From Nocardia cerradoensis NBRC 101014 (GTDB lineage: Bacteria; Actinomycetota; Actinomycetes; Mycobacteriales; Mycobacteriaceae), in NCBI RefSeq assembly GCF_000308535.1, contig NZ_BAFW01000388.1:62001-126000 (forward strand): DNA of 64,000 bases. The letters run 5' to 3'. Position numbers and translations under genes: made by a program. Position 1 is the first letter of the stretch; each line of letters begins with the position of its first letter. The notes beneath the pieces are model-generated. The model was not told the origin of the DNA and did not search any database. It saw only the letters and a list, made by a program, of their open reading frames with translations. Positions 24,601 through 32,830 of this stretch are shown here, one piece after another.

Positions 24601-25197
24601 ATGGGTAACGACGCCGAGCAGGGTGGCAGGCCACTGCGCGCGGACGCGCGCCGCAACCGAGACCAGGTGCTGGCCGTCGCCCGGAAGATGCTCTCGATCG
24701 ACGGCTCGTCGGCGTCCTTCGACGAGATCGCGCGCCGAGCGGGCGTCGGCGTCGGCACCGTGTACCGGCATTTCCCCACCCGTTCCGCATTGTTCGAAGC
24801 GGTCGTCGTCGGCCGGGTGGAGGAGTTCACCGAACGAGCCCGCATGCTCGCGGACGCCGATTCCGCGCCGGAGGACGCGTTCTTCGACTACTTCACCCAC
24901 CTCGTCGGCGAGGTCGCCCTCAACCAGGCCCTGTGCGAAGCACTGGACGACGGTGACACGGCCGTAGCGATACCCGACCGGCTCCGGCACGAGTTCATCC
25001 GGTCGTTCGACACCCTGCTCACCCGGGCGAAAGAGGCACGGGCCGTACGGCCCGAGATCGGTGTCGCCGACGTGCTCGACCTGGTCATCGGCGCGGCGAC
25101 GGTCCAACGCCGCGCCCGGGCGCGCAACGCACCGAACCCTCTGATCGCCGTCGTGCTCGACGGCCTCCGCGTGCCCGATCACCGAGCGTCGGCGTGA
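24601..25197 (+). CDS. TetR family transcriptional regulator
   Basis: A 198-residue repressor starting at ATG 24601. The DNA-binding helices are FDEIARRAGVGVGTVYRHFPTRSALFEAV (residues about 41-69), preceded by the usual basic segment RADARRNRDQVLAVARKML. The C-terminal half is an all-helical ligand domain with a SBP-like end (DLVIGAATVQRR). It likely controls itself and the divergent NmrA-like gene through the CGGAGAnnnnTCTCCG pair. The ligand is unknown. Confidence 0.9.
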   Translation: MGNDAEQGGRPLRADARRNRDQVLAVARKMLSIDGSSASFDEIARRAGVGVGTVYRHFPTRSALFEAVVVGRVEEFTERARMLADADSAPEDAFFDYFTHLVGEVALNQALCEALDDGDTAVAIPDRLRHEFIRSFDTLLTRAKEARAVRPEIGVADVLDLVIGAATVQRRARARNAPNPLIAVVLDGLRVPDHRASA

Positions 25198-25257
25198 AGG
25201 CCATCGGTCCACTGCGCTGGGAATGACGCTGAGCCACACCGCATGCCACGCAGACGA

Positions 25258-25291
25258 CCGAGGGCCGCACGAGTGATCGTGCGGCCCTCGG
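25258..25291. terminator. Bidirectional terminator between tetR and the CYP125-like gene
   Basis: CCGAGGGCCGCACGA-gtga-TCGTGCGGCCCTCGG is a perfect 15-bp stem with a 4-base loop between convergent genes. Its arms nearly match the hairpin at 23528, so the NmrA/tetR divergon is bracketed by sister terminators. Confidence 0.85.
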
Positions 25292-25317
25292 CTGTCCCCC
25301 AGCCCTTTACCCCGGGT

Positions 25318-26544
25318 CTAGGAGTATTCGACCTGCCAGTGCTTGATGCCGTTGATCCAGCCCGAGCGCAGGCGCTGCGGGTCGGCGATCTGACGCAGAT
25401 CGGGCATGACGTCGGCGATGGCGTTGAACATCAGGTCGATTTCCAGGCGGGCGAGGTTGGCGCCGACACAGAAGTGCGCGCCGGTGCCGCCGAAGGCGAG
25501 ATGCGGGTTGGGGTCGCGCAGCACGTCGAAATCGAAGGGCTTGTCGAAGGCCGCCTCGTCGAAATTGGCCGAGCTGTAGAACAATCCGACCCGCTCGCCC
25601 GCCTTGATCAGCTGACCGCCCAATTCCACATCCTCGGTGGCGGTGCGCTGGAACGCGGTGACCGGAGTCGCCCAGCGCACGATTTCGTCGACCGCGGTGC
25701 GCGGGCGCTGCTGCCGGTACAGCTCCCACTGTTCCGGATGATCGACGAAAGCCTTCATCCCGTGGGTGATCGCATTACGCGTGGTCTCGTTTCCGGCCAC
25801 CGCCAGCAGAATCACGAAGAATCCGAATTCGTCCGAACCCAATGCCTCGCCGTCGATATCGGCGCTCACCAGCTGGCTGACGATATCGTCCGACGGCTCC
25901 GTCCGGCGTGTCTCGGCCATATTCCACGCGTAGCCGAGAATTTCGGCCGAGGCGACCGCGGAATCGCCGTATTCAGGGTCGTCGTAGTTGAGCATCTGAT
26001 TCGACCAGTCGAACAGCTTGTGCCGATCGTCCTGCGGGACACCGAGCAGTTCGGCGATAGCCTGGAGCGGCAATTCGCACGCCACCTGTTCGACGAAATC
26101 GCCGCCGCCGGATTCCTTGGCCGCGCGCACGATTCGCTCGGCCCGCTCGGTCAATGCCACGCGCAGGCTCTCCACCGCGCGCGGGGTGAAGCCCTTCGAG
26201 ATGATGCGGCGGATCTTGGTGTGCTTGGGCGGATCCATGTTCACCAGCAGCGCACTGGTGACCGACAACTGCTCCGGCGTCGCGAAGCCGGGCAACCGGA
26301 TGATGGAACCCTTCTTCTCCGAGGAGAAGACGTCCGAGCGGCGCGAGATCTCCTTGATGTCCTCGTGCCGGCTCACCACCCAGTAGCCCGCATCCTCGAA
26401 GGGGTAGGCCTGCTCCGCGTTCTGGGCGTTCCACCAGACCGGCGCGGTGCGCCGCAATTCCGCGAATTCGGCGACCGGACTTCTCTCGGCCCACAGTCCC
26501 GGGTCGGTGAAATCGAATCCGGCCGGTATCGACGGAGCAGCCAC
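25318..26544 (-). CDS. Cytochrome P450, CYP125-like (steroid C26/27 oxidase type)
   Basis: A 408-residue P450. I chose GTG 26544 because GAGGAGG lies just before it; an in-frame GTG at 26568 has no such site. The I-helix is LAVAGNETTRN and the heme loop GGTGAHFCVGANLAR. Many stretches recall M. tuberculosis CYP125A1: PGFDFTDPG, FVEQVACELPLQAIAELLGVP, DEIVRWATPVTAFQRTA and LRSGWINGIKHWQVEY. CYP125 oxidises the terminal methyl of cholesterol side chains. A full KstR-type box 66 bases upstream supports a sterol link. The exact substrate is unproven. Confidence 0.9.
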   Translation of the reverse strand: MAAPSIPAGFDFTDPGLWAERSPVAEFAELRRTAPVWWNAQNAEQAYPFEDAGYWVVSRHEDIKEISRRSDVFSSEKKGSIIRLPGFATPEQLSVTSALLVNMDPPKHTKIRRIISKGFTPRAVESLRVALTERAERIVRAAKESGGGDFVEQVACELPLQAIAELLGVPQDDRHKLFDWSNQMLNYDDPEYGDSAVASAEILGYAWNMAETRRTEPSDDIVSQLVSADIDGEALGSDEFGFFVILLAVAGNETTRNAITHGMKAFVDHPEQWELYRQQRPRTAVDEIVRWATPVTAFQRTATEDVELGGQLIKAGERVGLFYSSANFDEAAFDKPFDFDVLRDPNPHLAFGGTGAHFCVGANLARLEIDLMFNAIADVMPDLRQIADPQRLRSGWINGIKHWQVEYS

Positions 26545-26588
26545 AGTTCCTCCTCGTGTCCGCTGCACTGCGAATCATGAATTTTGTT

Positions 26589-26623
26589 CGAAACATGTTC
26601 TTCCTTGATTAGAACACGTTGCA
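26589..26623. promoter_or_regulatory. KstR-type boxes upstream of the CYP125-like gene
   Basis: The 14-mer TAGAACACGTTGCA (26610-26623) fits the published KstR consensus TnnAACnnGTTnnA at every fixed base. A second core, AAC-at-GTT (26592-26599), lies 18 bases away but lacks the outer T and A. KstR is the TetR repressor of sterol catabolism; no kstR gene is in the window. The remainder of 26545-26825 shows no gene. Confidence 0.65.
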
Positions 26624-26825
26624 CTGCAGTGGAAAAGAGCTGCGGACGCGCGCATTCCGGAAAAACAGAAGTTATGACAAAGCTATTTCTGGCATGCAAA
26701 ATACAGCCCGATCGACGGAATTTCCCGATCGTCCGGACGCGCTCGCCCACCACTATTCGTCTGTATCGCACCGTTCGGTCGATGAAAACCCGAGGGGCAC
26801 CCGGGAATTCAACGGCGGGTTTCGT

Positions 26826-27905
26826 TCATCCGCTCACCTCGGTTCTCCGGTCGCGATGCAGATGCGGCGCGGCCCGTCCCGCCGGCAGCGGCAGATCGAG
26901 ATAGGTCCGCACACCCGGTTCGGCCGCGACGACATCGGGGATCGCATTCACACAGTTCAGAGCCGTGGCGACGATCGAAGGATTGCGCCGGGCCCCCTCG
27001 GCCGGATCGTGGGCGTGCAGACCGGACAGGGTCAGGACACAGCCGGGATCGCCGCGCACCTCGACCTCGAACCGCTGCCCGTTCGGCCCGAAACTCCACG
27101 CCGGGTCGAAGTCGCGCTCACCCATGAACCAGTTGACCGCCGCCGTGATCACCGGTTCGCCGTCGACCGTGCCCTCCCACCGAAAGTGCTGGGCCGCAAC
27201 CTGTCCCGGTTCGATGATGCCGATCGGCGAATCGATCGGCGCGGTGGCGACCGCGATGTCGTGGGTGGTGCGGATGTCGGGGTCCAGGTCGAAGCCCAGT
27301 TCGTCGGCCAGCATCCACACCGACTGGCTGTAGCCGCCGGCCAGCATCGCCGCAACGGTGCTTTGCGCGGCCTTGTCCGGATCGGCGCCGAACATCATCC
27401 AGTGCCGCACCACATCCGGGGCGCCGTAGGTGCGGATATCGGAAAACTCCTCGGCACGGATCCCGGTCACCGAACCCGACAGCGCCGAGACCACCAGCGG
27501 CAACCGTTCGGTGAGACCGCCGGGGTGAATTCCGGTGCCGTGCAACGTGACTCCACCCTCGGCACAGACCGCGTCGAACTTCTCGCGGTCGCGCTGCCGG
27601 GGATAGAACCAGCCCAGCGGGGTCACCACGTTCTTGCCCGAGCGCAGGATCGCGCGCAGGACCGCGGTGTCGGCGAAGACCGGGCTGTAGACCACGCAGT
27701 CGGCGTCGAGGGCGAGCAGGGCCTCGGCATCGGTGGTGGCCGTGACGCCCACGGGTTCGCGGCCGACAAGCACGCCGAGGTCCACGCCGTCCTTGTCCGG
27801 ACTGTGCACCCAGGCGCCCACGAGTTCCAGCTCCGGATGGTCGAGGACGCCTTCGATCGCGGCGCGACCCACTCCGCCGGTCGCCCACTGGATCACCCGG
27901 ATCAC
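26826..27905 (-). CDS. DapB-like NAD(P)-dependent dehydrogenase
   Basis: A 359-residue protein starting at GTG 27905 behind GGGGAG. The N-terminal Rossmann half has VIQWATGGVGRAAIEGV, and the family is usually annotated as dihydrodipicolinate reductase-like or NAD(P)H-dependent amine dehydrogenase. The central GTGIHPGGLTERLPLVVSALSG is characteristic. It is the last gene of the CYP123-SDR-ferredoxin transcript, 31 bases after the ferredoxin. Homologues cluster with P450s in mycolata, but the reaction is not known. Confidence 0.75.
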   Translation of the reverse strand: MIRVIQWATGGVGRAAIEGVLDHPELELVGAWVHSPDKDGVDLGVLVGREPVGVTATTDAEALLALDADCVVYSPVFADTAVLRAILRSGKNVVTPLGWFYPRQRDREKFDAVCAEGGVTLHGTGIHPGGLTERLPLVVSALSGSVTGIRAEEFSDIRTYGAPDVVRHWMMFGADPDKAAQSTVAAMLAGGYSQSVWMLADELGFDLDPDIRTTHDIAVATAPIDSPIGIIEPGQVAAQHFRWEGTVDGEPVITAAVNWFMGERDFDPAWSFGPNGQRFEVEVRGDPGCVLTLSGLHAHDPAEGARRNPSIVATALNCVNAIPDVVAAEPGVRTYLDLPLPAGRAAPHLHRDRRTEVSG

Positions 27906-27936
27906 GAACGCTCCCCTTCCCGAACGGCCGCGCCCA

Positions 27937-28134
27937 TCACTGGTCCCGCACGATCGAGAGTGCCTGGGTCGGGCAGTACCGCACCGCGTTCTCGACATCC
28001 GCGCGGTCGGCCTCGTCCACCTCGGGCCGCACGATGTCGACCTTGCCGTGTTTGGGCACGTCGAAGTAGTCCGGCGCCTCGGCCTGGCACATCGCGTGGC
28101 CCTGACACAGGTCCAGATCCACCTCGATACGCAT
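27937..28134 (-). CDS. P450-type ferredoxin (3Fe-4S)
   Basis: A 65-residue ferredoxin starting at ATG 28134, overlapping the SDR stop (TGATG). Cluster ligands are in LCQGHAMC and, near the end, YCPTQAL, with a non-Cys residue where a fourth ligand would sit, as in 3Fe-4S P450 ferredoxins. It resembles Rv0763c, which serves CYP51 in M. tuberculosis. Here it most likely passes electrons to the CYP123-like and perhaps the CYP125-like P450. No ferredoxin reductase is adjacent. Confidence 0.9.
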   Translation of the reverse strand: MRIEVDLDLCQGHAMCQAEAPDYFDVPKHGKVDIVRPEVDEADRADVENAVRYCPTQALSIVRDQ

Positions 28135-28937
28135 CAGCCCTGCTCCTGTTTCGGTGAGTCCGGCTCGCGCAGCGGGGCTTCCGGCTGCACCTCGACCAGC
28201 ACCAGATGCGCACCGCGCGGTGTGTTGACCACCGCGGCGATCGCGGCGGCGAGGTCGGAGGCCCGCAGGAAGAAGGGGTGGCGGGCGAACCCCCACTTCA
28301 CCCAGTCGTCGAGCAGCGGGCCGACCTGCTCGGGTGCGGCGTTCATCCCCATGCCGGTCTGGGTCGCGCCCGGCCGGACGATCGAGGCGCGAACACCGGT
28401 GCCCTCCAACTCCATTCGCAGCTGCCGGGCCATCGCCTCGAGTCCGGTCTTGGCGGCGTTGTAGGCACCGTTGCGGGGGCGGACCTGGTCGGCGCAGTCG
28501 GAGCCGATGAAGACGAAATCGCCGCGGCGCCGGGAGATCATGCCGGGCAGGATGCGGTGGGCCAGCCGTTGCGCACCCACCAGATGAACGTCGACCTGTT
28601 TCAGGAAGGTCTGCGGGTCCATCTCGTAGGCCAGGCCGAATTCGATGTCTCCGGCACCGGATACGGCGACCTCGATGGGTCCGAGCGCCTCCTCGGCGGC
28701 GGTGACGAAGGCGTCGACCGACGCGTCGTCGGTGACATCGAGCGAGCCCGCGAAGGCCGTCCCGCCGTTGGCGGTGATCTTGTCGGCGAGCTCACGACAC
28801 GTCTCCACCCGGCGCGCACCGAGCGCCACCGGGAATCCGGCCTCGGCCAGCATGATCGCGGTCGCGGCGCCGATTCCCGACGACGCCCCCGCGATCAGAA
28901 CCGGTCGCACATCCGGATGCGGATCGAAACGCGGCAT
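28134..28937 (-). CDS. SDR family oxidoreductase (Rv0765c-like)
   Basis: A 267-residue classical SDR starting at ATG 28937 behind GGAGG. The cofactor motif is AGASSGIG, the active site S-YNAAK (FIGSDCADQVRPRNGAYNAAKTG). It lies one base after the CYP123-like gene and is coupled to the ferredoxin. The order P450-SDR-ferredoxin equals Rv0766c-Rv0765c-(CYP51)-Rv0763c in M. tuberculosis, but without the CYP51 gene. It probably oxidises the alcohol formed by the P450, which is inference. Confidence 0.85.
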   Translation of the reverse strand: MPRFDPHPDVRPVLIAGASSGIGAATAIMLAEAGFPVALGARRVETCRELADKITANGGTAFAGSLDVTDDASVDAFVTAAEEALGPIEVAVSGAGDIEFGLAYEMDPQTFLKQVDVHLVGAQRLAHRILPGMISRRRGDFVFIGSDCADQVRPRNGAYNAAKTGLEAMARQLRMELEGTGVRASIVRPGATQTGMGMNAAPEQVGPLLDDWVKWGFARHPFFLRASDLAAAIAAVVNTPRGAHLVLVEVQPEAPLREPDSPKQEQG

Positions 28938-28938
28938 A

Positions 28939-30144
28939 TTACGAAACCTCCACGGTGACAGGGAGTTTCGCGAACCCCCGGACATTTGTCGAATGCACCC
29001 GCTCCACGGCGGACTCGTCGACCGAGTACTCCCGGACACGGGAGGCGAACTCGCGCAACGCGACCACGGTCTCCAAGCGGGCCAGATGCGCACCCAGGCA
29101 GAAGTGCACGCCGCCGCCGAAACTGGCCAGCGCGCTCTTGTCGGTGCGTTCGATGTCGTAGCGATCCCCGTCGGTGAAGACCGCGTCGTCGCGATTGGCG
29201 GAGCCGATCAGCAACACCACCTTCGAACCGGCGGGGATCACGCCGTGTTCGAACGGCACGTCGACGACCGAGGAGCGCGCCACCATCTGGCTCGAATTGT
29301 CGTAGCGCAGAGTCTCTTCGACCCAGTCCGGCACCAGATCGCCGTCGGCGACCACCTTGGCGAACTGTTCGGGATTGCGGCCGGCCCAGTACAGGGCGTT
29401 GCCGAGCAGTTTGGTGGTGGTCTCGTTACCGGCCACGACCATCAGGAACATGAAGCCGATGATCTCGTCGTCGGTGAGTTTGTCGCCGTCGATCTCCGCG
29501 TCGAGCAGCGCCGAGGTGAGATCCTCGGTGCGGCTGCGGCGACGCTGGGCGACCATGTCGGAGTAGTAGACGACCAGATTCAGCGAGGCCTCGATGGCCG
29601 CCTCCGGAACGTCGAGTACGCCCTCCTCGCGATGCACCACCAGATCCGCCATCCGGCGGATCTCGGCGCGATCGGGTTCCGGCACGCCCATCATGTCGGA
29701 GATGACGTCCATGGGCAGTTTGCCCGCGAAGTCCTCGATCCAGTCGAAGCTGCCGCGCTCGAGCGCCGGTTCGAGATGTTGCAGCGTCAGTTCCCGGATC
29801 CGGTCGCCCATACCGGCGATCCGGCGCGGGGTGAAGCCCTTGTTGACCAGCTGGCGCATGCGCAGGTGACGCGGATCGTCCATGGCGAGGAACGACATGG
29901 TCTTGTGCGCGTGCGGGCCCCACGCGGCCGGATCCAGGGAGACGCCGTTGGCGCTGGACAGGCGGGCGGCGTCGCGGAACGCGGCGGCCACGTCGGCGTG
30001 GCGCGAGAGCGCCCAGAAGTCCAGGTCCGGGTTGTAGTACAGCGGCGCCTCCGTGCGCAGCCGCCGATAGACCGGATACGGATCCTCGTGGAACCGGTAG
30101 TCGTAGGGATCGAATACGACCGGTTGCGCAGATGCCACAGTCAT
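28939..30144 (-). CDS. Cytochrome P450, CYP123-like
   Basis: A 401-residue P450 starting at ATG 30144 behind AGAGGTGG. The I-helix is MVVAGNETTTK and the heme loop SFGGGVHFCLGAHLAR. Similarity to M. tuberculosis CYP123 is high from memory: DPYDYRFHEDPYPVYRRLR, GVSLDP, MDVISDMMGVPEPDRAEIR and VHSTNVRGFAKLPVTV. Its natural substrate is not established. It is the first gene of a four-gene unit (P450, SDR, ferredoxin, DapB-like) and has both a KstR-like box and a GGACA palindrome upstream. Confidence 0.9.
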   Translation of the reverse strand: MTVASAQPVVFDPYDYRFHEDPYPVYRRLRTEAPLYYNPDLDFWALSRHADVAAAFRDAARLSSANGVSLDPAAWGPHAHKTMSFLAMDDPRHLRMRQLVNKGFTPRRIAGMGDRIRELTLQHLEPALERGSFDWIEDFAGKLPMDVISDMMGVPEPDRAEIRRMADLVVHREEGVLDVPEAAIEASLNLVVYYSDMVAQRRRSRTEDLTSALLDAEIDGDKLTDDEIIGFMFLMVVAGNETTTKLLGNALYWAGRNPEQFAKVVADGDLVPDWVEETLRYDNSSQMVARSSVVDVPFEHGVIPAGSKVVLLIGSANRDDAVFTDGDRYDIERTDKSALASFGGGVHFCLGAHLARLETVVALREFASRVREYSVDESAVERVHSTNVRGFAKLPVTVEVS

Positions 30145-30162
30145 CACACCCACCTCTCGAAA

Positions 30163-30176
30163 TATAACGCGTTCAC
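30163..30176. promoter_or_regulatory. KstR-like box upstream of the CYP123-like gene
   Basis: TATAACGCGTTCAC keeps the AACnnGTT core and the outer T of the KstR consensus but has C in place of the outer A. It lies about 20 bases upstream of the P450 start. Confidence 0.4.
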
Positions 30177-30217
30177 ATCGAGCCTCATCCGCACACCGCC
30201 AACCGAGACACAGGACT

Positions 30218-30229
30218 GGACATGTGTCT
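30218..30229. promoter_or_regulatory. GGACAnnTGTCC-like operator upstream of the CYP123-like gene
   Basis: GGACA-tg-TGTCT matches the mscR palindrome with one change in the right arm. It lies about 75 bases upstream of the P450 start, a distance like that at mscR (about 70). The remaining bases of 30177-30321 show no gene. Confidence 0.45.
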
Positions 30230-30321
30230 GGACGCTACCACCGGACCGGAATCCGGACAATGGGCGAGCATCCTCGGCAGCATGGGCGCACCACCAGGGC
30301 AGGCGAGCGTTCCCATCCTCC

Positions 30322-31200
30322 TCACGCCCCGTCGCCGAGGAGGGGGTGCAGTTCGGCCACCGACCACGGCGGAGCATCGGCATGGTCGCGATAGCCGATC
30401 GACTCGAGCTTCGGCCGCGCGAAGCGACCGACGAATCCGCCTGCGGCAATGAGGATCTGCCCGGTCACGGTCGCGAGGTCGGAGGCGAGATAGACATACA
30501 ACGACGCGGCGTACTCCGGCGGCGGCGCGTCCAGTGACGACTGCGCGGTGAACTCGTCGAGCAGGCCGCGCTCGCGCAACTCCGCGATCTTCTCCTCGTA
30601 TTCCGCGCCGGTGGACAGGCGCGTCCTGGCCCCGGGGCAGATCGCGTTCACCCGGATGCCGTGCTCTTTCAATTCCGCGGCCATGGCCAGCGTCAGGCTC
30701 GCGACCGCGCCTTTTCCAGCCGGATAGCCGGTGCCGCCGTAGTCACCCAGGTAGGCGAACGAGCCGGTGTTGACGATCGAACCCGCGCCGCGGGCCACCA
30801 TCAGCGGCGCCACCGCGCGACAGGTGTTGAACACCGTGGTGAGGTGCGAATCGAGTTGGGCACGCCAGTCCGCGGTCGAGATATCGAGAATCGAGGAGTG
30901 CGCGGGTTCGGCGATCCCGGCACAGTTGACGAGAACGTCTACGGCACCGAAACTGTCGACGCACCGGCGCACCAGCGCGTCCGCGATCGTTTCGTCCGCG
31001 GCCGAACCCGCGACCGCGAGGGCGCGACCGCCCGCCGCGCGAATCTCGTCCACCACCGCGTCCACCGCCGCCTCGGACCGGGAATTGACCACCACACCCG
31101 CGCCCTGGCGTGCCAGTTCGCCGGCGACGGCCCGGCCGATGCCGCTGCCGCCGCCCACCACGATCGCCGCCTTGCCGGCCACCGCCGCATCTCCGGTCAT
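30322..31200 (-). CDS. SDR family oxidoreductase
   Basis: A 292-residue classical SDR starting at ATG 31200. It has GGGSGIGRAVAGELA, NCAG and the catalytic Ser-Tyr-Lys set in NTGSFAYLGDYGGTGYPAGKGA. The last 40 residues (GRFARPKLESIGYRDHADAPPWSVAELHPLL) extend past the usual SDR end and resemble the tails of 3-hydroxyacyl-CoA-type SDRs of the multifunctional family. It is divergent from the aldehyde dehydrogenase, sharing a 112-base promoter region with a KstR-like box. Confidence 0.85.
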   Translation of the reverse strand: MTGDAAVAGKAAIVVGGGSGIGRAVAGELARQGAGVVVNSRSEAAVDAVVDEIRAAGGRALAVAGSAADETIADALVRRCVDSFGAVDVLVNCAGIAEPAHSSILDISTADWRAQLDSHLTTVFNTCRAVAPLMVARGAGSIVNTGSFAYLGDYGGTGYPAGKGAVASLTLAMAAELKEHGIRVNAICPGARTRLSTGAEYEEKIAELRERGLLDEFTAQSSLDAPPPEYAASLYVYLASDLATVTGQILIAAGGFVGRFARPKLESIGYRDHADAPPWSVAELHPLLGDGA

Positions 31201-31233
31201 CGCCGGTACCCGCCTCTCACAATTCGATCACTC

Positions 31234-31247
31234 TGCAACACGTTCTT
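31234..31247. promoter_or_regulatory. KstR-like box in the SDR/aldehyde dehydrogenase divergent promoter
   Basis: TGCAACACGTTCTT has the outer T, AAC and GTT of the KstR consensus; the last base is T instead of A. It is 34 bases from the SDR start and 66 from the aldehyde dehydrogenase start. Confidence 0.4.
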
Positions 31248-31266
31248 GTATTCACAGCTCCGTCCA

Positions 31267-31289
31267 AACTATATTCCGTACAGGTGTCC
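31267..31289 (+). promoter_or_regulatory. Aldehyde dehydrogenase promoter with GGACAnnTGTCC-like operator
   Basis: AACTATA (31267-31273) followed by GTACA-gg-TGTCC (31278-31289) lines up without gaps with the mscR promoter at 20016-20038; 18 of 23 bases agree. The palindrome has one mismatch. It ends 24 bases before the start codon. Confidence 0.55.
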
Positions 31290-31312
31290 AGACAGCCCTA
31301 TCGGAGAGGCGA

Positions 31313-32785
31313 ATGACGAAACTGCTCCCCCCTGGCGAGGGATCCCGGCTTCTGATCGACGGCAAACTGGTCGCCGGCGGCGCGGGGGTATTCGCGACGG
31401 TCAATCCGGCGACCGAGGAGGTTCTCGGCCAGGCCGCCAACGCCGACGCCGCCGATATGGACGCGGCCATCGCCGCCGCCCGCGCGGCGTTCGACAACAC
31501 CGAATGGTCGCGCGATCACGCGTTCCGGGCCCGCTGCGTGCGGCAACTGCGCGACGCGCTGCGCGACAACATCGAGGAACTGCGCGAGATCACCATCGCT
31601 GAGGTGGGCGCCCCGCGCATGCTGACCAGCGGCCCGCAGCTGGAGGGCCCGATCGGTGATCTGGGCTATTTCGCCGATCTGGCCGAAAGTTACGAGTGGG
31701 TCAGCGATCTCGGCGTCGCGAAGCCGATGGGAATTCCCACGGCGCGCACGCTGCGCCGGGAGGCGATCGGCGTGGTCGGCGCCATCACGCCGTGGAACTT
31801 CCCGCATCAGATCAACTTCGCCAAACTCGGTCCCGCCCTGGCGGCCGGGTGCACGGTGGTACTCAAACCGGCTCCCGATACCCCATGGGTCGCCGCACTG
31901 GTCGGCACGGTGATCGCCGAACAGACCGACATTCCGGCCGGCGTGATCAATATCGTCACCTCCGACGACCACCAGCTGGGCGCCCAGCTGGTCACCGATC
32001 CGCGGGTCGACATGATCTCGTTCACCGGCTCGACGCAGACCGGTCGGACCATCATGGCCGGTGCGGCGCAGAGCCTGAAGAAGGTCTTTCTCGAACTCGG
32101 CGGCAAGTCGGCCTTCATCGTCCTGGACGACACCGATGTGGCCGCCGCGGCGAGCTACGCGGGCTTCACGGTCTGCGTCCACGCCGGCCAGGGCTGCGCG
32201 CTGACCACCCGCCTGCTCGTCCCGCGCGAGCAATACGACACCGCGGTCGCGGCGGCGGCGAAGTCCATGGGCGGCATCGTGCCGGGTGATCCCAACGAAC
32301 CGGGCACCGTCTGCGGGCCGGTCATCTCGGCGCGCCAGCGGGAACGCGTGCAGCGCTACATCGATATCGCACGCGCCGAGGGCGGCACCATCGTCACCGG
32401 CGGCGGCAGTCCCGATCGCGAACGCGGGTACTTCATCGAACCCACCCTGATCAGCGGACTGTCCAACACCTCGACCGTGGCCCAGGAGGAGATCTTCGGC
32501 CCCGTGCTGGTGGTGATCCCGCACGACGGCGACGACGACGCCATCCGGCTGGCCAACGAATCGCCCTACGGGCTCTCGGGCGAGGTGTGGGGCACCGACC
32601 AGGCGCGAATCGACCACGTGGTCAACGGTGTTCGGACCGGAACCCTCGGCGTCAACGGCGGCATCTGGTACAGCGCCGACGCCCCGTTCGGCGGCTACAA
32701 GCAGTCCGGCATCGGCCGCGAACTCGGTGTGGCCGGATTCGAGGAATACCTCGAAACCAAGCTGATCGCCACCGCGCAGAAATAG
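31313..32785 (+). CDS. aldA: Aldehyde dehydrogenase (AldA/Rv0768-like)
   Basis: A 490-residue NAD(P)-dependent enzyme starting at ATG 31313 behind GGAGAGG. Motifs are ITPWNFPHQINFAKLGPALAAG, FTGSTQTGR, catalytic Glu in LELGGKSAF, nucleophile Cys in HAGQGCALTTR and EEIFGPVLVV. Together with the following SDR, the layout is like Rv0768-Rv0769 beside CYP123 in M. tuberculosis. It probably oxidises the aldehyde made from a P450 product to the acid, consistent with its place opposite the SDR and P450 units. Confidence 0.9.
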   Translation: MTKLLPPGEGSRLLIDGKLVAGGAGVFATVNPATEEVLGQAANADAADMDAAIAAARAAFDNTEWSRDHAFRARCVRQLRDALRDNIEELREITIAEVGAPRMLTSGPQLEGPIGDLGYFADLAESYEWVSDLGVAKPMGIPTARTLRREAIGVVGAITPWNFPHQINFAKLGPALAAGCTVVLKPAPDTPWVAALVGTVIAEQTDIPAGVINIVTSDDHQLGAQLVTDPRVDMISFTGSTQTGRTIMAGAAQSLKKVFLELGGKSAFIVLDDTDVAAAASYAGFTVCVHAGQGCALTTRLLVPREQYDTAVAAAAKSMGGIVPGDPNEPGTVCGPVISARQRERVQRYIDIARAEGGTIVTGGGSPDRERGYFIEPTLISGLSNTSTVAQEEIFGPVLVVIPHDGDDDAIRLANESPYGLSGEVWGTDQARIDHVVNGVRTGTLGVNGGIWYSADAPFGGYKQSGIGRELGVAGFEEYLETKLIATAQK

Positions 32786-32830
32786 ACAGCACGCGACCTC
32801 GTCGCGACATACCGGAGGAGAACACAACTC

